In this document: piece after piece, positions 26,736 through 37,987 of the stretch
Position numbering within the stretch: the stretch's first letter is position 1
How the letters are laid out: every line of letters begins with the position of its first letter
Assembly (NCBI RefSeq): GCF_014235765.1
Contig: NZ_JACMYH010000004.1
Coordinates: 310,001 to 374,000, forward strand
Length of the DNA stretch: 64,000 nucleotides
Source: Pseudomonas baltica
GTDB taxonomy: Bacteria; Pseudomonadota; Gammaproteobacteria; Pseudomonadales; Pseudomonadaceae
Direction: 5' to 3'
The notes under the pieces: model-generated
What the model saw: only the letters and a program-made list of their open reading frames with translations
Told to the model about the DNA's origin: nothing
Database searches by the model: none
Position numbers and translations under genes: made by a program

Positions 26736-27455
26736 CCTTCTGCGGCTATCAAGGTCTACAAGTGGCTAGAAACTGATCAGATTTGCCTGCTGTGCGACGA
26801 AGCGTCGGGCAATCCCTATGCCCTGTGCGAGGCCTGCGAATGCGACCTTCCCTGGCTGGAGGAGCAGTGCACGGTGTGCGCGTTGCCCCTGGCGATGAGT
26901 GGGTTCACCTGCGCGCCCTGTCGGCGCCGGCCACCCGCATTCGGCAAGGTGGAAACCCCCTGGCACTATGGTTTTCCCGTCGACAGCCTGATCACCCGCT
27001 TCAAGCACAACAGCCAGTGGCCCTACGGACGTTTGCTGGCCGAGTTGACCAGTCACTGGCTCGATCATCGTTTCAACGAAGGGTTGCCACGCCCGCAGTT
27101 GCTGATCCCGGTGCCCATGGGGCGCAAACGCCTGCGCAGACGCGGTTTCAACCAGGCTGAAATGCTCGCTCGGTGGTTGTCCGAGGCACTGCACATCGAC
27201 TGCGATTCGACCCTGGTGCAACGACCGCGCGAGACCCAGGCGCAGCAGGAGCTGGGGGCCAAGGCGCGCCTGCACAACCTGGAACGAGCCTTTGCCTTGA
27301 TGCCCGGTGCGGTGCTCGATGGAGTGCACGTCGCCTTGGTCGACGATGTGATGACCACCGGCGCCACCGCGCAGGCCCTGGCCACGCTGCTTCGCGAGGG
27401 CGGCGCCGCGCGGGTCGACGTCTACTGTCTGGCGCGCACGGCCAAGCCCGAGTAG
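26724..27455 (+). CDS. ComF family phosphoribosyltransferase-like protein
   Basis: 243 residues. Two zinc ribbon pairs (CLLCDE...CEAC and CTVCALP...CAPC) occupy the first 75 residues. A PRTase domain follows, with the signature [18 protein letters not shown]. ComF is required for transformation in some bacteria and appears to act in single-strand DNA uptake or repair; its role in Pseudomonas is unclear. AAGGAAG lies 6 bases before the ATG. It diverges from bioB. Confidence 0.9.
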   Translation: MHCQPSAAIKVYKWLETDQICLLCDEASGNPYALCEACECDLPWLEEQCTVCALPLAMSGFTCAPCRRRPPAFGKVETPWHYGFPVDSLITRFKHNSQWPYGRLLAELTSHWLDHRFNEGLPRPQLLIPVPMGRKRLRRRGFNQAEMLARWLSEALHIDCDSTLVQRPRETQAQQELGAKARLHNLERAFALMPGAVLDGVHVALVDDVMTTGATAQALATLLREGGAARVDVYCLARTAKPE

Positions 27456-27464
27456 CCTTGGGCC

Positions 27465-28214
27465 ATGACCTTGCCTCCTTTGCTGGCCCAGTACATCGCA
27501 CGTCGTCCGCAACGCATCGAACTGCTGCGTCATATCGCCGAGCAGGGTTCGATCACCCGTGCCGCCAAGGCGGCTGGCCTGAGCTACAAGGGCGCCTGGG
27601 ACGCCATCGACGAACTCAACAACCTGGCCCAAACGCCGCTGGTCGAACGGGTCGTGGGCGGCAAGGGCGGTGGTGGCGCGTGCTTGTCCGCGGAAGGGCA
27701 GCGCATGCTGCGCCTCTACCAGAAGCTCCAGGCCTTGCAGGCGCAGGTGCTCGAAGCCGCCGAGGACGTCGGCGACCTCGACCTGCTGGGCCGACTCATG
27801 CTGCGTACCAGTGCCCGCAATCAACTGCACGGCCGCGTGACTGCCATCGACGCTCAAGGGCGCAACGACGAAATCACTCTGGACCTGGGCGAGGGGCTGA
27901 GCCTGCGCGCGCAGATCACCCATGACAGCACGCAAACCCTGACGCTGGTGCCCGGCGCTGGTGTGGTGGCCTTGATCAAGGCGGGTTGGTTGTGCGTGTT
28001 GCCACTGGATGCTCCCGCCATGCCTGGTCACAGCTGCCTGCAGGGTGTGCTGGAGCAGGTCCTGAAGGACGCTCGAGGGCCTTGCGAAATGCGTATCGGC
28101 CTGGCGAATGGGCAGACCCTGTGCGCACTTTCCGAGCACTGCTCGATCCGTGAGGGCGACTCGGTCAATGTGTGGCTCGATCCTGCCAACGTTCTACTCG
28201 GTACTCCGCTCTAA
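27465..28214 (+). CDS. modE: ModE-type molybdate-responsive regulator
   Basis: 249 residues. The N-terminal LysR-like winged helix (IAEQGSITRAAKAAGLSYKG) is typical of ModE. Two MOP oxyanion-binding domains (about 120-185 and 190-249) contain RTSARNQLHGRVTAI and related repeats. It starts 10 bases after comF and may be co-transcribed with it. ModE represses molybdate uptake genes when molybdate is bound; no modABC is in the window. Confidence 0.9.
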   Translation: MTLPPLLAQYIARRPQRIELLRHIAEQGSITRAAKAAGLSYKGAWDAIDELNNLAQTPLVERVVGGKGGGGACLSAEGQRMLRLYQKLQALQAQVLEAAEDVGDLDLLGRLMLRTSARNQLHGRVTAIDAQGRNDEITLDLGEGLSLRAQITHDSTQTLTLVPGAGVVALIKAGWLCVLPLDAPAMPGHSCLQGVLEQVLKDARGPCEMRIGLANGQTLCALSEHCSIREGDSVNVWLDPANVLLGTPL

Positions 28215-28408
28215 CCCGCGCCATACCCGCCGAACCCTGTCGATCCCCCTTTTCAGCAAGCCAGCCCGCAGCCGCCACGGCACCGTGACGGCCGCCGGGC
28301 GGGTATTGACTTTGCGCAGGCGTAAACGTATGTTTCAAACAGCCGTTTGATAGCGACAACCTGTCGCAGGTCGAACCCATCGGAATTCATCAGCAGAGGT
28401 TTATCGCT

Positions 28409-30214
28409 ATGCCTGAGTACAAGGCCCCCTTGCGTGATATTCGCTTCGTCCGCGACGAGTTGCTCGGCTACGAAGCGCACTATCAAAGCCTGCCCGGCTG
28501 CCAGGATGCGACCCCGGACATGGTCGATGCCATCCTCGAAGAAGGCGCCAAGTTCTGCGAACAGGTACTGGCTCCGCTGAACCGTGTGGGCGACATCGAA
28601 GGCTGCACCTGGAGCGAAGACGGCGTGAAGACGCCGACCGGCTTCAAGCAGGCCTACAAACAGTTCGTCGAAGGCGGCTGGCCAAGCCTGGCCCACGACG
28701 TCGAACACGGTGGCCAGGGCCTGCCCGAATCCCTCGGTCTGGCGGTGAGCGAGATGATCGGCAGCGCCAACTGGTCGTGGGGCATGTACCCCGGCCTGTC
28801 CCACGGCGCCATGAACACCATTTCCGCTCACGGCACGCCCGAGCAGCAAGAGGCTTACCTGACCAAGCTGGTGTCCGGCGAGTGGACCGGCACCATGTGC
28901 CTGACCGAACCACACTGCGGCACCGACCTGGGCATGCTGCGCACCAAGGCCGAACCCCAGGCAGACGGCAGCTATGCAATCAGCGGCACGAAGATCTTCA
29001 TTTCTGCCGGCGAACACGACATGGCCGACAACATCGTGCACATCGTGCTGGCACGCCTGCCCGATGCACCGGCCGGCACCAAGGGCATCTCGCTGTTCAT
29101 CGTGCCCAAGTTCCTGCCTGACAGCGATGGCGCGATCGGCGCGCGCAATGCGGTGAGCTGTGGCTCGCTGGAACACAAGATGGGCATTCACGGCAACGCC
29201 ACCTGCGTGATGAACTTCGACAGCGCCACCGGCTACCTGATCGGCCCCGCCAACAAGGGCCTGAACTGCATGTTCACCTTCATGAACACGGCACGCCTGG
29301 GCACTGCCCTGCAGGGTCTGGCCCATGCCGAAGTCGCGTTCCAGGGTGGCCTGCGCTATGCCCGCGATCGCCTGCAGATGCGCTCGCTGACCGGCCCCAA
29401 GGCGCCCGACAAGGCTGCCGACCCGATCATCGTGCACCCGGACGTACGGCGCATGCTGTTGACCATCAAGGCCTTCGCCGAAGGCACGCGGGCCATGGTC
29501 TATTTCACCGCCAAGCTGGTGGACGTGCTCAAGTTCAGCCAGGACGAAGAAGAGCGCAAGCGCGCCGATGCCCTGCTGGCGTTCATGACGCCGATAGCCA
29601 AGGCGTTCATGACCGAAGTCGGTTTCGAGGCCGCCAACCACGGCGTGCAGATCTACGGTGGGCACGGTTTCATTGCCGAGTGGGGCATGGAGCAGAACGT
29701 GCGCGACAGCCGCATTTCCATGCTGTACGAAGGCACCACCGGCATCCAGGCACTCGACTTGCTGGGGCGCAAGGTGCTCATGACCCAGGGCGAGGCCCTC
29801 AAGGGCTTTACCCGGATCGTGCACAAGTTCTGCCAGGCCAACGAAGGCAACGAAGCCGTTGCCGAGTTCGTTACACCCCTGGCGCAGTTGAACAAGGAGT
29901 GGGGCGAGCTGACCATGAAGGTTGGCATGGCCGCCATGAAGGATCGCGAAGAAGTCGGCGCAGCCTCGGTCGATTACGTGATGTATTCGGGTTACGCCTG
30001 CCTGGCCTATTTCTGGGCCGACATGGCTCGTGTGGCAGCGCAGAAGCTGGCTGAAGGCACGGGCGATGCCGCGTTCTACACGGCCAAGCTGCAAACGGCG
30101 CGCTTCTACTTCCAGCGCATCCTGCCGCGCACCCGCACTCACGTTGCCGCCATGCTCTCGGGCGCGGCCAACCTGATGGACATGGACGAAGCGCACTTCG
30201 ACCTGTCCTACTGA
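28409..30214 (+). CDS. Acyl-CoA dehydrogenase (long form, FAD) 1
   Basis: 601 residues with N-terminal extension ([18 protein letters not shown]), AcylCoA_DH N, middle ([17 protein letters not shown]) and C domains. A C-terminal ~125-residue helical extension follows. The catalytic glutamate lies in [18 protein letters not shown]. It oxidises acyl-CoA to enoyl-CoA in fatty-acid degradation; chain length is uncertain. It is followed by a paralogue (591 residues) after a GC-rich hairpin, so the pair arose by duplication. Confidence 0.92.
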   Translation: MPEYKAPLRDIRFVRDELLGYEAHYQSLPGCQDATPDMVDAILEEGAKFCEQVLAPLNRVGDIEGCTWSEDGVKTPTGFKQAYKQFVEGGWPSLAHDVEHGGQGLPESLGLAVSEMIGSANWSWGMYPGLSHGAMNTISAHGTPEQQEAYLTKLVSGEWTGTMCLTEPHCGTDLGMLRTKAEPQADGSYAISGTKIFISAGEHDMADNIVHIVLARLPDAPAGTKGISLFIVPKFLPDSDGAIGARNAVSCGSLEHKMGIHGNATCVMNFDSATGYLIGPANKGLNCMFTFMNTARLGTALQGLAHAEVAFQGGLRYARDRLQMRSLTGPKAPDKAADPIIVHPDVRRMLLTIKAFAEGTRAMVYFTAKLVDVLKFSQDEEERKRADALLAFMTPIAKAFMTEVGFEAANHGVQIYGGHGFIAEWGMEQNVRDSRISMLYEGTTGIQALDLLGRKVLMTQGEALKGFTRIVHKFCQANEGNEAVAEFVTPLAQLNKEWGELTMKVGMAAMKDREEVGAASVDYVMYSGYACLAYFWADMARVAAQKLAEGTGDAAFYTAKLQTARFYFQRILPRTRTHVAAMLSGAANLMDMDEAHFDLSY

Positions 30215-30225
30215 CAGGTACGCCA

Positions 30226-30272
30226 ACCAGCCGGGCGGCGCGCGTCTTGCCGAGCGCGCCACCCGGCTTTCG
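30226..30272 (+). terminator. GC-rich hairpin between the two acyl-CoA dehydrogenases
   Basis: AGCCGGG...GGCGCGC pairs with GCGCGCC...CCCGGCT, followed by only TTT. It may attenuate read-through or simply stabilise the upstream message. Confidence 0.5.
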
Positions 30273-30304
30273 AACCTCAGCCCTCGAATTTCTGCGAGTC
30301 AGCC

Positions 30305-32080
30305 ATGGCGGATTACAAAGCTCCCCTGCGCGATATGCGCTTTGTTCTGAACGAAGTATTCGACGTTGCCAGCCACTGGGCGCAGCTGCCGGGCCTGGCC
30401 GACAGCGTCGATGTCGACACCATGGAGGCCATTCTCGAGGAGGCCGGCAAGGTCACCGCCCAGGCCATCGCGCCCTTGAGCCGGGCGGCCGATGAAGAGG
30501 GCTGCCACTGGCGCGATACCGCGGTGACCACTCCGGCTGGGTTCATCCAGGCCTATCGGACCTACGCCGAGGGTGGCTGGGTCGGCGTGGGTGGCGAACC
30601 TGCCCACGGTGGCATGGGCATGCCCAAGGTGATTTCGGCGCAGGTCGAGGAAATGGTCAACTCGGCCAGCCTGGCGTTCGGCCTGTACCCGATGCTGACT
30701 GCCGGTGCCTGCCTGTCCATCAACGCCCATGCCAGTGAAGAGCTGAAACGCACCTACCTGCCCAAGATGTATGCCGGGACCTGGGCCGGCTCCATGTGCC
30801 TGACCGAAGCCCATGCGGGTACCGATCTGGGCCTGATCCGCACGCGTGCCGAACCGCAGGCAGACGGCAGCTACAAGGTCAGCGGGACGAAAATCTTCAT
30901 CACCGGCGGCGAACACGACCTGACCGAGAACATCATTCATCTGGTGTTGGCCAAGCTTCCCGACGCACCGCCCGGCCCCAAGGGCATCTCGCTGCTGCTG
31001 GTGCCCAAGTTCATGGTCGATGCCGACGGTAACCTGGGCGCGCGCAACGCGGTGTCCTGCGGTTCCATCGAACACAAGATGGGCATCCAGGCGTCGGCCA
31101 CCTGCGTGATGAACTTCGATGGCGCCACCGGTTACCTGGTCGGCGAGGCCAACAAGGGCCTGGCGGCCATGTTCACCATGATGAACTACGAGCGTCTGGG
31201 CGTAGGCATTCAGGGCCTGGCGTCGGCCGAGCGCTCCTATCAGAACGCTGTGGAGTACGCCCGTGACCGGCTGCAGAGCCGTTCGCCCACCGGGGCCATG
31301 CAGGCCGACAAGATGGCCGACCCGATCATCGTCCACCCGGACGTGCGGCGCATGCTGCTGACCATGAAAGCCTGCAATGAAGGCGGGCGGGCGTTCTCCA
31401 CCTACGTGGCGCTGCAGTTGGACACCGCCAAGTACAGCGAAGAGCCGGCCACGCGCAAGCGCGCCGAAGACATGGTGGCTTTGCTGACTCCGGTGGCCAA
31501 GGCCTTCCTGACCGACCTGGGCCTGGAAACCACGGTGCATGGCCAGCAGGTATTCGGTGGCCACGGCTATATCCGCGAATGGGGCCAGGAGCAGTTGGTC
31601 CGCGATGTGCGCATTACCCAGATCTACGAGGGCACCAACGGCATCCAGGCACTGGACCTGATGGGCCGCAAGGTGGTGGGCAACGGTGGTGCGTTCTATC
31701 AGCTGTTTTCCGACGAAGTGCGTGCCTACGCCGCCCAGGCCGATGCCGCGTTGCAGGAGTTCGCCCAGCCGCTGATTCACGCGCTGGATCGCTTGGACGC
31801 CTTGACGGCAGGGGTTCTGGACCGCGCCGCGAACGATCCGGGCGAGATCGGCGCCGCATCGGTCGAGTACCTGCAGGCCTTTGGTTACACCGCCTACGCC
31901 TACATGTGGACGAGAATGGCGGCGGCCGCGCTGGGCAGGCAGGACGAGGCGTTTTATGCCAGCAAACTGGGCACGGCGCGCTTTTATTTCGCCCGGTTGT
32001 TGCCGCGGATCCACTCGCTGGCGGCTGCCGTCGATGCCGGCAGCGCGTCACTGTTTCTGTTGGATGAGGAGCAATTCTGA
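30305..32080 (+). CDS. Acyl-CoA dehydrogenase (long form, FAD) 2
   Basis: 591 residues, close paralogue of the preceding gene (shared MADYKAPLRDMRFVLNE start, LTEAHAGTDLGLIRT, KIFITGGEHDLTENI). Catalytic Glu lies in IYEGTNGIQALDLMG. Same fused C-terminal domain. Beta-oxidation role inferred from family. The GacA box and rsmY begin just after its stop codon. Confidence 0.92.
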   Translation: MADYKAPLRDMRFVLNEVFDVASHWAQLPGLADSVDVDTMEAILEEAGKVTAQAIAPLSRAADEEGCHWRDTAVTTPAGFIQAYRTYAEGGWVGVGGEPAHGGMGMPKVISAQVEEMVNSASLAFGLYPMLTAGACLSINAHASEELKRTYLPKMYAGTWAGSMCLTEAHAGTDLGLIRTRAEPQADGSYKVSGTKIFITGGEHDLTENIIHLVLAKLPDAPPGPKGISLLLVPKFMVDADGNLGARNAVSCGSIEHKMGIQASATCVMNFDGATGYLVGEANKGLAAMFTMMNYERLGVGIQGLASAERSYQNAVEYARDRLQSRSPTGAMQADKMADPIIVHPDVRRMLLTMKACNEGGRAFSTYVALQLDTAKYSEEPATRKRAEDMVALLTPVAKAFLTDLGLETTVHGQQVFGGHGYIREWGQEQLVRDVRITQIYEGTNGIQALDLMGRKVVGNGGAFYQLFSDEVRAYAAQADAALQEFAQPLIHALDRLDALTAGVLDRAANDPGEIGAASVEYLQAFGYTAYAYMWTRMAAAALGRQDEAFYASKLGTARFYFARLLPRIHSLAAAVDAGSASLFLLDEEQF

Positions 32081-32083
32081 CGA

Positions 32084-32101
32084 TGTAAGCTTTGGCTTAC
32101 A
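32084..32101 (+). promoter_or_regulatory. GacA upstream activating sequence
   Basis: TGTAAGCTTTGGCTTACA is an exact TGTAAG-N6-CTTACA, the GacA response-regulator box found before rsm small-RNA genes. It is centred about 66 bases before the inferred rsmY start. Confidence 0.92.
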
Positions 32102-32156
32102 TCACGTGGTGTCTTTGAGCTATATCCACGGATTGGATCCACAGTTAATCTTCACT

Positions 32157-32285
32157 CCAAGGACGTTGCGCAGGATGCGCCTAGATATAACAAGGACACG
32201 TAGGATTTCTGCCAGGATGGCGGACGGAAATGGATGTCATGGGAAACAGTCTGCAAAACCCCGCTTCGGCGGGGTTTTCTTTTTT
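32157..32285 (+). ncRNA. rsmY: RsmY-type small RNA
   Basis: About 125 nt. It carries many GGA motifs, including AAGGACG, GCAGGATGC, AAGGACA, TAGGATT, CCAGGAT, GCGGACGGA, TGGAT and TGGGAA, several of them in hairpin loops. It ends in CTGCAAAACCCCGC, a GGA-rich architecture known for RsmY and its relatives. It titrates CsrA/RsmA repressor proteins. The start is placed 6-8 bases after a TAATCT -10-like sequence (32146-32151). An exact GacA box lies upstream. In P. putida KT2440 rsmY, from memory, also follows an acyl-CoA dehydrogenase gene. Confidence 0.9.
32255..32285 (+). terminator. Intrinsic terminator of rsmY
   Basis: AAAACCCCGCTTCGGCGGGG followed by TTTTCTTTTTT: a 6-bp C/G stem with a TTCG tetraloop flanked by A/T pairing and a T-run. 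Confidence 0.95.
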
Positions 32286-32305
32286 CCGCTCCCGAATAAT
32301 TTCCC

Positions 32306-32777
32306 CTGTAGCAGCGGCGCAAGCCGCGTCACCCACTGCGCGGTACACCTGACCCACTGCATCAAGGCCGGACGCGGCTCGCGCCGCTGCTACAGGAACG
32401 CGTGGGGCTCATTACGGGCTGCGCGACCCCTGTAGCAGCGGCGCACGCCGCGTCACTGGCGAAGCGATACACCTGACACTCCGCATCGACGTCGGACGCG
32501 GCTCGCGCCGCTGCTACAGGAACGCGTGGGGCTCATTATGGGCTGCGCGACCCGTGTAGCAGCGGCGCAAGCCGCGTCACTGGCGACGCGATACACCTGA
32601 CACCCCGCTTCGACGCCGGACGCGGCTCGCGCCGCTGCTACAGGAACGCGTGGGGCTCATTACGGGCTGCGCGCGCCCTGTAGCAGCGGCGCAAGCCGCG
32701 TCACTGGCGACGCGATACACCTGACACCCCGCTTCGACGCCGGACGCGGCTCACACACCCCCTGTGGCAGCGGCGCG
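32306..32777. repeat. Tandem array of 124-bp REP (BIME-like) units
   Basis: Type 2 REP heads CTGTAGCAGCGGCGC start at 32306, 32430, 32554 and 32678, an exact 124-bp period, with a truncated head at 32762 (84 bp later). Each unit pairs a head with an inverted tail (GACGCGGCTCGCGCCGCTGC...). A spacer containing GAACGCGTGGGGCTCATTA separates units. There are three full units plus partial ones. The units differ by single bases. The array fills the rsmY-tolC gap and ends 5 bases before the tolC stop. Confidence 0.92.
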
Positions 32778-32782
32778 TCAGG

Positions 32783-34240
32783 TCATGGTTTCGCTGGCGG
32801 CTTGAGCAGCGCTTCGGCCGCTTTGGCCAGGTCTGGCGGGAGGAAATCCCGGTCCGGGTTGTAATCGGCCTTGAGGAATCGTGTCAGGTCCTGCAGGTCG
32901 CCGGGGCTCAGAATGCCCGCCGCCTGCTTGAGCCGCAGGTTGTCGAGAATGTAGTCATAGCGGGTGTTGTTGTAGTCGCGCACCGAGCTGTACAGCTGGC
33001 GCTGCGCATCGAGCACGTCGACGATGTTGCGCGTTCCCACCTGATAGCCGATTTCCGTGGCCAGCACCGAGCTCTGGTTGGAGATGATCGACTGCTTGCG
33101 CGCCTGCACCTGCTCGACATCGGTGTTCACCGCGCGGTGCAGGTTGCGGGTGTTCTCCACCACCTGTCGGCGCAGGCTTTCACGCTGCTGCTCACTTTGC
33201 GTGAGCCGCGCATAGGCCTCACGGACCTGCGAACTGGTCAAACCGCCGCTGTAGATCGGAATGTTCAACTGCACCCCGATGCTGCGCTGCGACACGTCGC
33301 TGCCATAGCTCACGCCCGGCAGATTGGAAGGATTGCTGAAACCCAGATTGTCGTTGTCACCCTTCTGGTATTGCGCCACCGCATCCACCGTGGGCGCATG
33401 CCCGGCCTTGCGCTGGCGCAAGGTCTGCTCGGCAGCTTCCACGGCGTAGTTGCTGGCCAGCAGATCGAGGTTCTGCCGGGAAGCGGTGTCGACCCACGCA
33501 CTCGCGTCGTTGGGCATCGGCGCCAGCACCGGCAAGGTGTGAACGATACCCTGGATCGAATTGTATTCGCGGTTGGTCAGCGTGATCAGGGCCTGGAAGG
33601 CGTCGTCGACCTGACGTTGGGCGATGATTCGATTGGCCCGGGCGGTGTCGTAGCTGGCCTGGGATTGCAGGGTGTCGGTCTTGTCGGACAGACCGACGTT
33701 GAAACGCTCCTGCGACTGATCGAGCTGGCGCCGGAAAGCATTCTCTTCGGCACGCGCGGTGGCCAGATTGTCCTGCGCGCGCAGCACCGAGAAATAAGCC
33801 TGGGCGCTCTGCAGAATCAGGTTCTGCTCGGTGGCCGACAGCTGCACGGCCGCCTGCTCGTCGACCGCCTTGGCGGCCTTGAGCTGGAACCAGCGGTCGG
33901 CGCGGAACAGCGGCTGGCTCAACTGCGCCCGGTAGGAATTGCCGCTGCGGTTGTACACCGCCGACGGCTGGTCCAGCGCCGTGCGGGTATCGTTGATGTC
34001 ATAGCCCGCCGACAGGTTGGGCAGCAAGCCGGCCCGCGCCTGCGGCACGATTTCGCTTTGCGCGGCGTAGTCGGCCCGCGACGCGGCCAGATCGGCGTTG
34101 TTCAGCACCGCTTCCTGATAGACGCTGACCAGGTCGGTCATGCTCGCCAGCGGTGCCTGCTGCGCCAGGACCATGCCTGGAATGGCACCGGACACGGCCA
34201 GGGCGAGGGCCGTTGCCGAGGGAAATCTACTGCGCAGCAT
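32783..34240 (-). CDS. tolC: TolC family outer-membrane efflux protein
   Basis: 485 residues from an ATG with AAGGAT upstream. Signal peptide MLRSRFPSATALALAVSGAI...VLA. Two OEP repeats follow, with the coiled periplasmic helices and the family segment EIGYQVGTRNIVDVLDAQRQ. It forms the trimeric outer-membrane channel of type I secretion and efflux systems. No inner-membrane partners are adjacent. Divergent from thiC across 423 bases. Confidence 0.92.
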   Translation of the reverse strand: MLRSRFPSATALALAVSGAIPGMVLAQQAPLASMTDLVSVYQEAVLNNADLAASRADYAAQSEIVPQARAGLLPNLSAGYDINDTRTALDQPSAVYNRSGNSYRAQLSQPLFRADRWFQLKAAKAVDEQAAVQLSATEQNLILQSAQAYFSVLRAQDNLATARAEENAFRRQLDQSQERFNVGLSDKTDTLQSQASYDTARANRIIAQRQVDDAFQALITLTNREYNSIQGIVHTLPVLAPMPNDASAWVDTASRQNLDLLASNYAVEAAEQTLRQRKAGHAPTVDAVAQYQKGDNDNLGFSNPSNLPGVSYGSDVSQRSIGVQLNIPIYSGGLTSSQVREAYARLTQSEQQRESLRRQVVENTRNLHRAVNTDVEQVQARKQSIISNQSSVLATEIGYQVGTRNIVDVLDAQRQLYSSVRDYNNTRYDYILDNLRLKQAAGILSPGDLQDLTRFLKADYNPDRDFLPPDLAKAAEALLKPPAKP

Positions 34241-34373
34241 GGGGCAATCCTTGGTCTGAAAGCTGGGTCTGGGCATCAGCTGTGAAAATAGGCGTGGGGC
34301 AGGGCGAGTGTAGAGCGCGACGCGCTGCACAACAATCCGGCGCAACGGCCAATATCAAGACCTGCAGGCGGAG

Positions 34374-34403
34374 TTGGCGTTCCGTGTGCGGGCCGTCTAT
34401 GCT
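34374..34403 (+). promoter_or_regulatory. Likely promoter of thiC
   Basis: TTGGCG (34374-34379) and TATGCT (34398-34403) are separated by 18 bases, placing transcription start near 34410, at the 5' edge of the TPP riboswitch. Confidence 0.45.
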
Positions 34404-34412
34404 GTGCACGTT

Positions 34413-34502
34413 CTTGTCGGGGTGCCTTGCTATGAGGCTGAGATCGGATAATCCGGATCCCGTTGAACCTGATCAGGTTAACGCCTGCGTAGGGAACAAG
34501 AT
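34413..34502 (+). promoter_or_regulatory. TPP riboswitch (THI element)
   Basis: Conserved core GGGGTGCC...GGCTGAGA (34419-34443), AACCTGATCAGGTTAACGCC (34466-34484 region) and TGCGTAGGGAACA (34487-34499) match the TPP aptamer. It controls thiC in response to thiamine diphosphate. The expression platform 34503-34650 contains CTCG/CGAG and other short pairings; a T-run terminator is not evident, so sequestering of the ribosome site is likely. Confidence 0.95.
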
Positions 34503-34639
34503 TTCTCGTCCTTTCGGCGAGTCCTCTTGTGCTTCGTCCGGGGTCTCGCGCATTTTCTGCACGGCACCTCGCGTACAAGCACAGCATCCGTTCACAGGGT
34601 GCATCCGTGCCTTTCAGGTTCGCTCCGACATTCCCGTGA

Positions 34640-36568
<1,929 letters not shown>

Positions 36569-36578
36569 TCAGTATCTT

Positions 36579-36660
36579 CGGTGGTGCGGTTTTCGCGGCC
36601 GCTGACCGCTCCTGCGATCCCTCCGTAGGAGCGGTCAGCGGCCGCGAACCGGCACCACCG
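36579..36660. repeat. Perfect long REP palindrome between thiC and cytX
   Basis: A 22-bp perfect inverted repeat (36592-36613 with 36627-36648, starting TTCGCGGCCGCTGACC) is nested in a 9-bp repeat CGGTGGTGC (36579-36587) / GCACCACCG (36652-36660). It is type 1 REP sequence in inverted arrangement. Confidence 0.9.
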
Positions 36661-36703
36661 ATGCCCCAACAACCTTCGACCCATTTCCACTCGAGCCCAG
36701 CCA

Positions 36704-37987
36704 TTGAAAACCTCCTATTCTCCCGATACTGCGGTGTCCGCCGCCCAGCGCGTGCTGGGCGGGCGCGACCTGTTCTCCCTGTGGTTTTCCCTGGGCGTGG
36801 GCCTCATGGTGCTCCAGACCGGCGCCCTGCTGGCGCCTGGCCTGGGCCTGGCCGGCGCACTGGCGGCGATCTTCCTGGGCACCCTGGTGGGTGTTTTGCT
36901 GCTCGCCTCGGTCGGCGTCATCGGCAGCGACACCGGCCTGTCCGCCATGGCCGCCCTGCGCCTGACCCTGGGCCGCGGCGCCGGCAGCGTTCCGGCCTTG
37001 CTCAACCTGTTGCAACTGATCGGCTGGGGATCGTTCGAGATCATCGTCATGCGCGATGCGGCGAGCCTGCTGGGCACGCGCGCGTTCGGTGAGGGCAGCC
37101 TGGGCAGCAACCCCTGGCTGTGGACCGTGTTTTTCGGCGGCCTGGCGACACTGCTGGCGGTCACCGGACCGCTGACCTTCGTGCGCAAGGTGCTGCGCAA
37201 GTGGGGCATCTGGCTGCTGTTGGCAGCGTGCCTGTGGCTGACCTGGAATCTGTTCGCCAAGGCCGACCTGACGACCCTGTGGAACACCGCTGGCGACGGT
37301 TCCATGGACCTGGCCACGGGCTTCGACATCGCCATCGCCATGCCCTTGTCGTGGCTGCCGCTGATTGCCGACTATTCGCGATTCGGCAAGCGCGCCAAAA
37401 GCGTGTTCGGCGGCACGGCCGTCGGGTTTTTCATAGGCAACTTCTGGTTGATGAGCCTGGGCGTCGCCTACACCCTGGCGTTCGCGCCCAGTGGCGAAGT
37501 CAATGCGCTGCTGCTGGCGTTGGCCGGGGCCGGCCTGGGTATACCGCTGTTGTTGATCCTGCTGGACGAGACGGAGAACGCCTTCGCCGATATCCATTCG
37601 GCGGCGGTATCGACCAGCTTGCTGTCAGGGCTCAAGGTCGAACACCTGGCCTTGGCAATCGGCATGATCTGCACGCTGATCGCCTGCCTGGCACCGCTGG
37701 CGCAGTACCAGAACTTCCTGCTGCTGATTGGCTCGGTGTTCGCGCCGCTGTTCGGCGTGGTGCTGATGGACCACTTCGTGCTGCGCAGGCGTTCGGCGCA
37801 GGTCGAACCGCGCGCCGTGCACTGGAGTGCGCTGCTGGCCTGGCTTGGCGGCGTATGCCTGTACCACGTGCTGGCCAATCTGTACCCGCAGATCGGCGCA
37901 ACCCTGCCAGCGCTGCTGGTGGCCGGGTTGCTGTACTACCTGATCGAGCGAGTGCTCAACCGCGACCCGGGAACAGCTCGGGCTTGA
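36704..37987 (+). CDS. cytX: Hydroxymethylpyrimidine transporter CytX
   Basis: 427 residues, NCS1/CodB-like permease with about 12 membrane segments, beginning FSLWFSLGVGLMVLQTGALL. It is next to thiC, as is typical of CytX, which imports HMP for thiamine synthesis. The frame has no ATG; the most likely start is TTG at 36704 (LKTSYSPDTAV), though an ATT further up cannot be excluded. It ends overlapping the convergent RsiV-like gene by 32 bases. Confidence 0.85.
   Translation: MKTSYSPDTAVSAAQRVLGGRDLFSLWFSLGVGLMVLQTGALLAPGLGLAGALAAIFLGTLVGVLLLASVGVIGSDTGLSAMAALRLTLGRGAGSVPALLNLLQLIGWGSFEIIVMRDAASLLGTRAFGEGSLGSNPWLWTVFFGGLATLLAVTGPLTFVRKVLRKWGIWLLLAACLWLTWNLFAKADLTTLWNTAGDGSMDLATGFDIAIAMPLSWLPLIADYSRFGKRAKSVFGGTAVGFFIGNFWLMSLGVAYTLAFAPSGEVNALLLALAGAGLGIPLLLILLDETENAFADIHSAAVSTSLLSGLKVEHLALAIGMICTLIACLAPLAQYQNFLLLIGSVFAPLFGVVLMDHFVLRRRSAQVEPRAVHWSALLAWLGGVCLYHVLANLYPQIGATLPALLVAGLLYYLIERVLNRDPGTARA

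Noticed and set aside
28253..30262. 669-residue minus-strand ORF opposite the first acyl-CoA dehydrogenase
   Set aside because: Shadow frame created by high third-position GC; low-complexity His/Gly/Val composition and no recognisable domain. The same reason applies to long ORFs opposite the second dehydrogenase, thiC, parE, parC and phoX.
32157..32285. RsmZ rather than RsmY
   Set aside because: The early AAGGACGTTGCGCAGGATGC region and the neighbouring acyl-CoA dehydrogenase fit RsmY better, although both share the terminator style.
32306..32777. Tandem 124-bp repeats as a CRISPR array
   Set aside because: Units are long, almost identical throughout and internally palindromic; there are no variable spacers and no cas genes.
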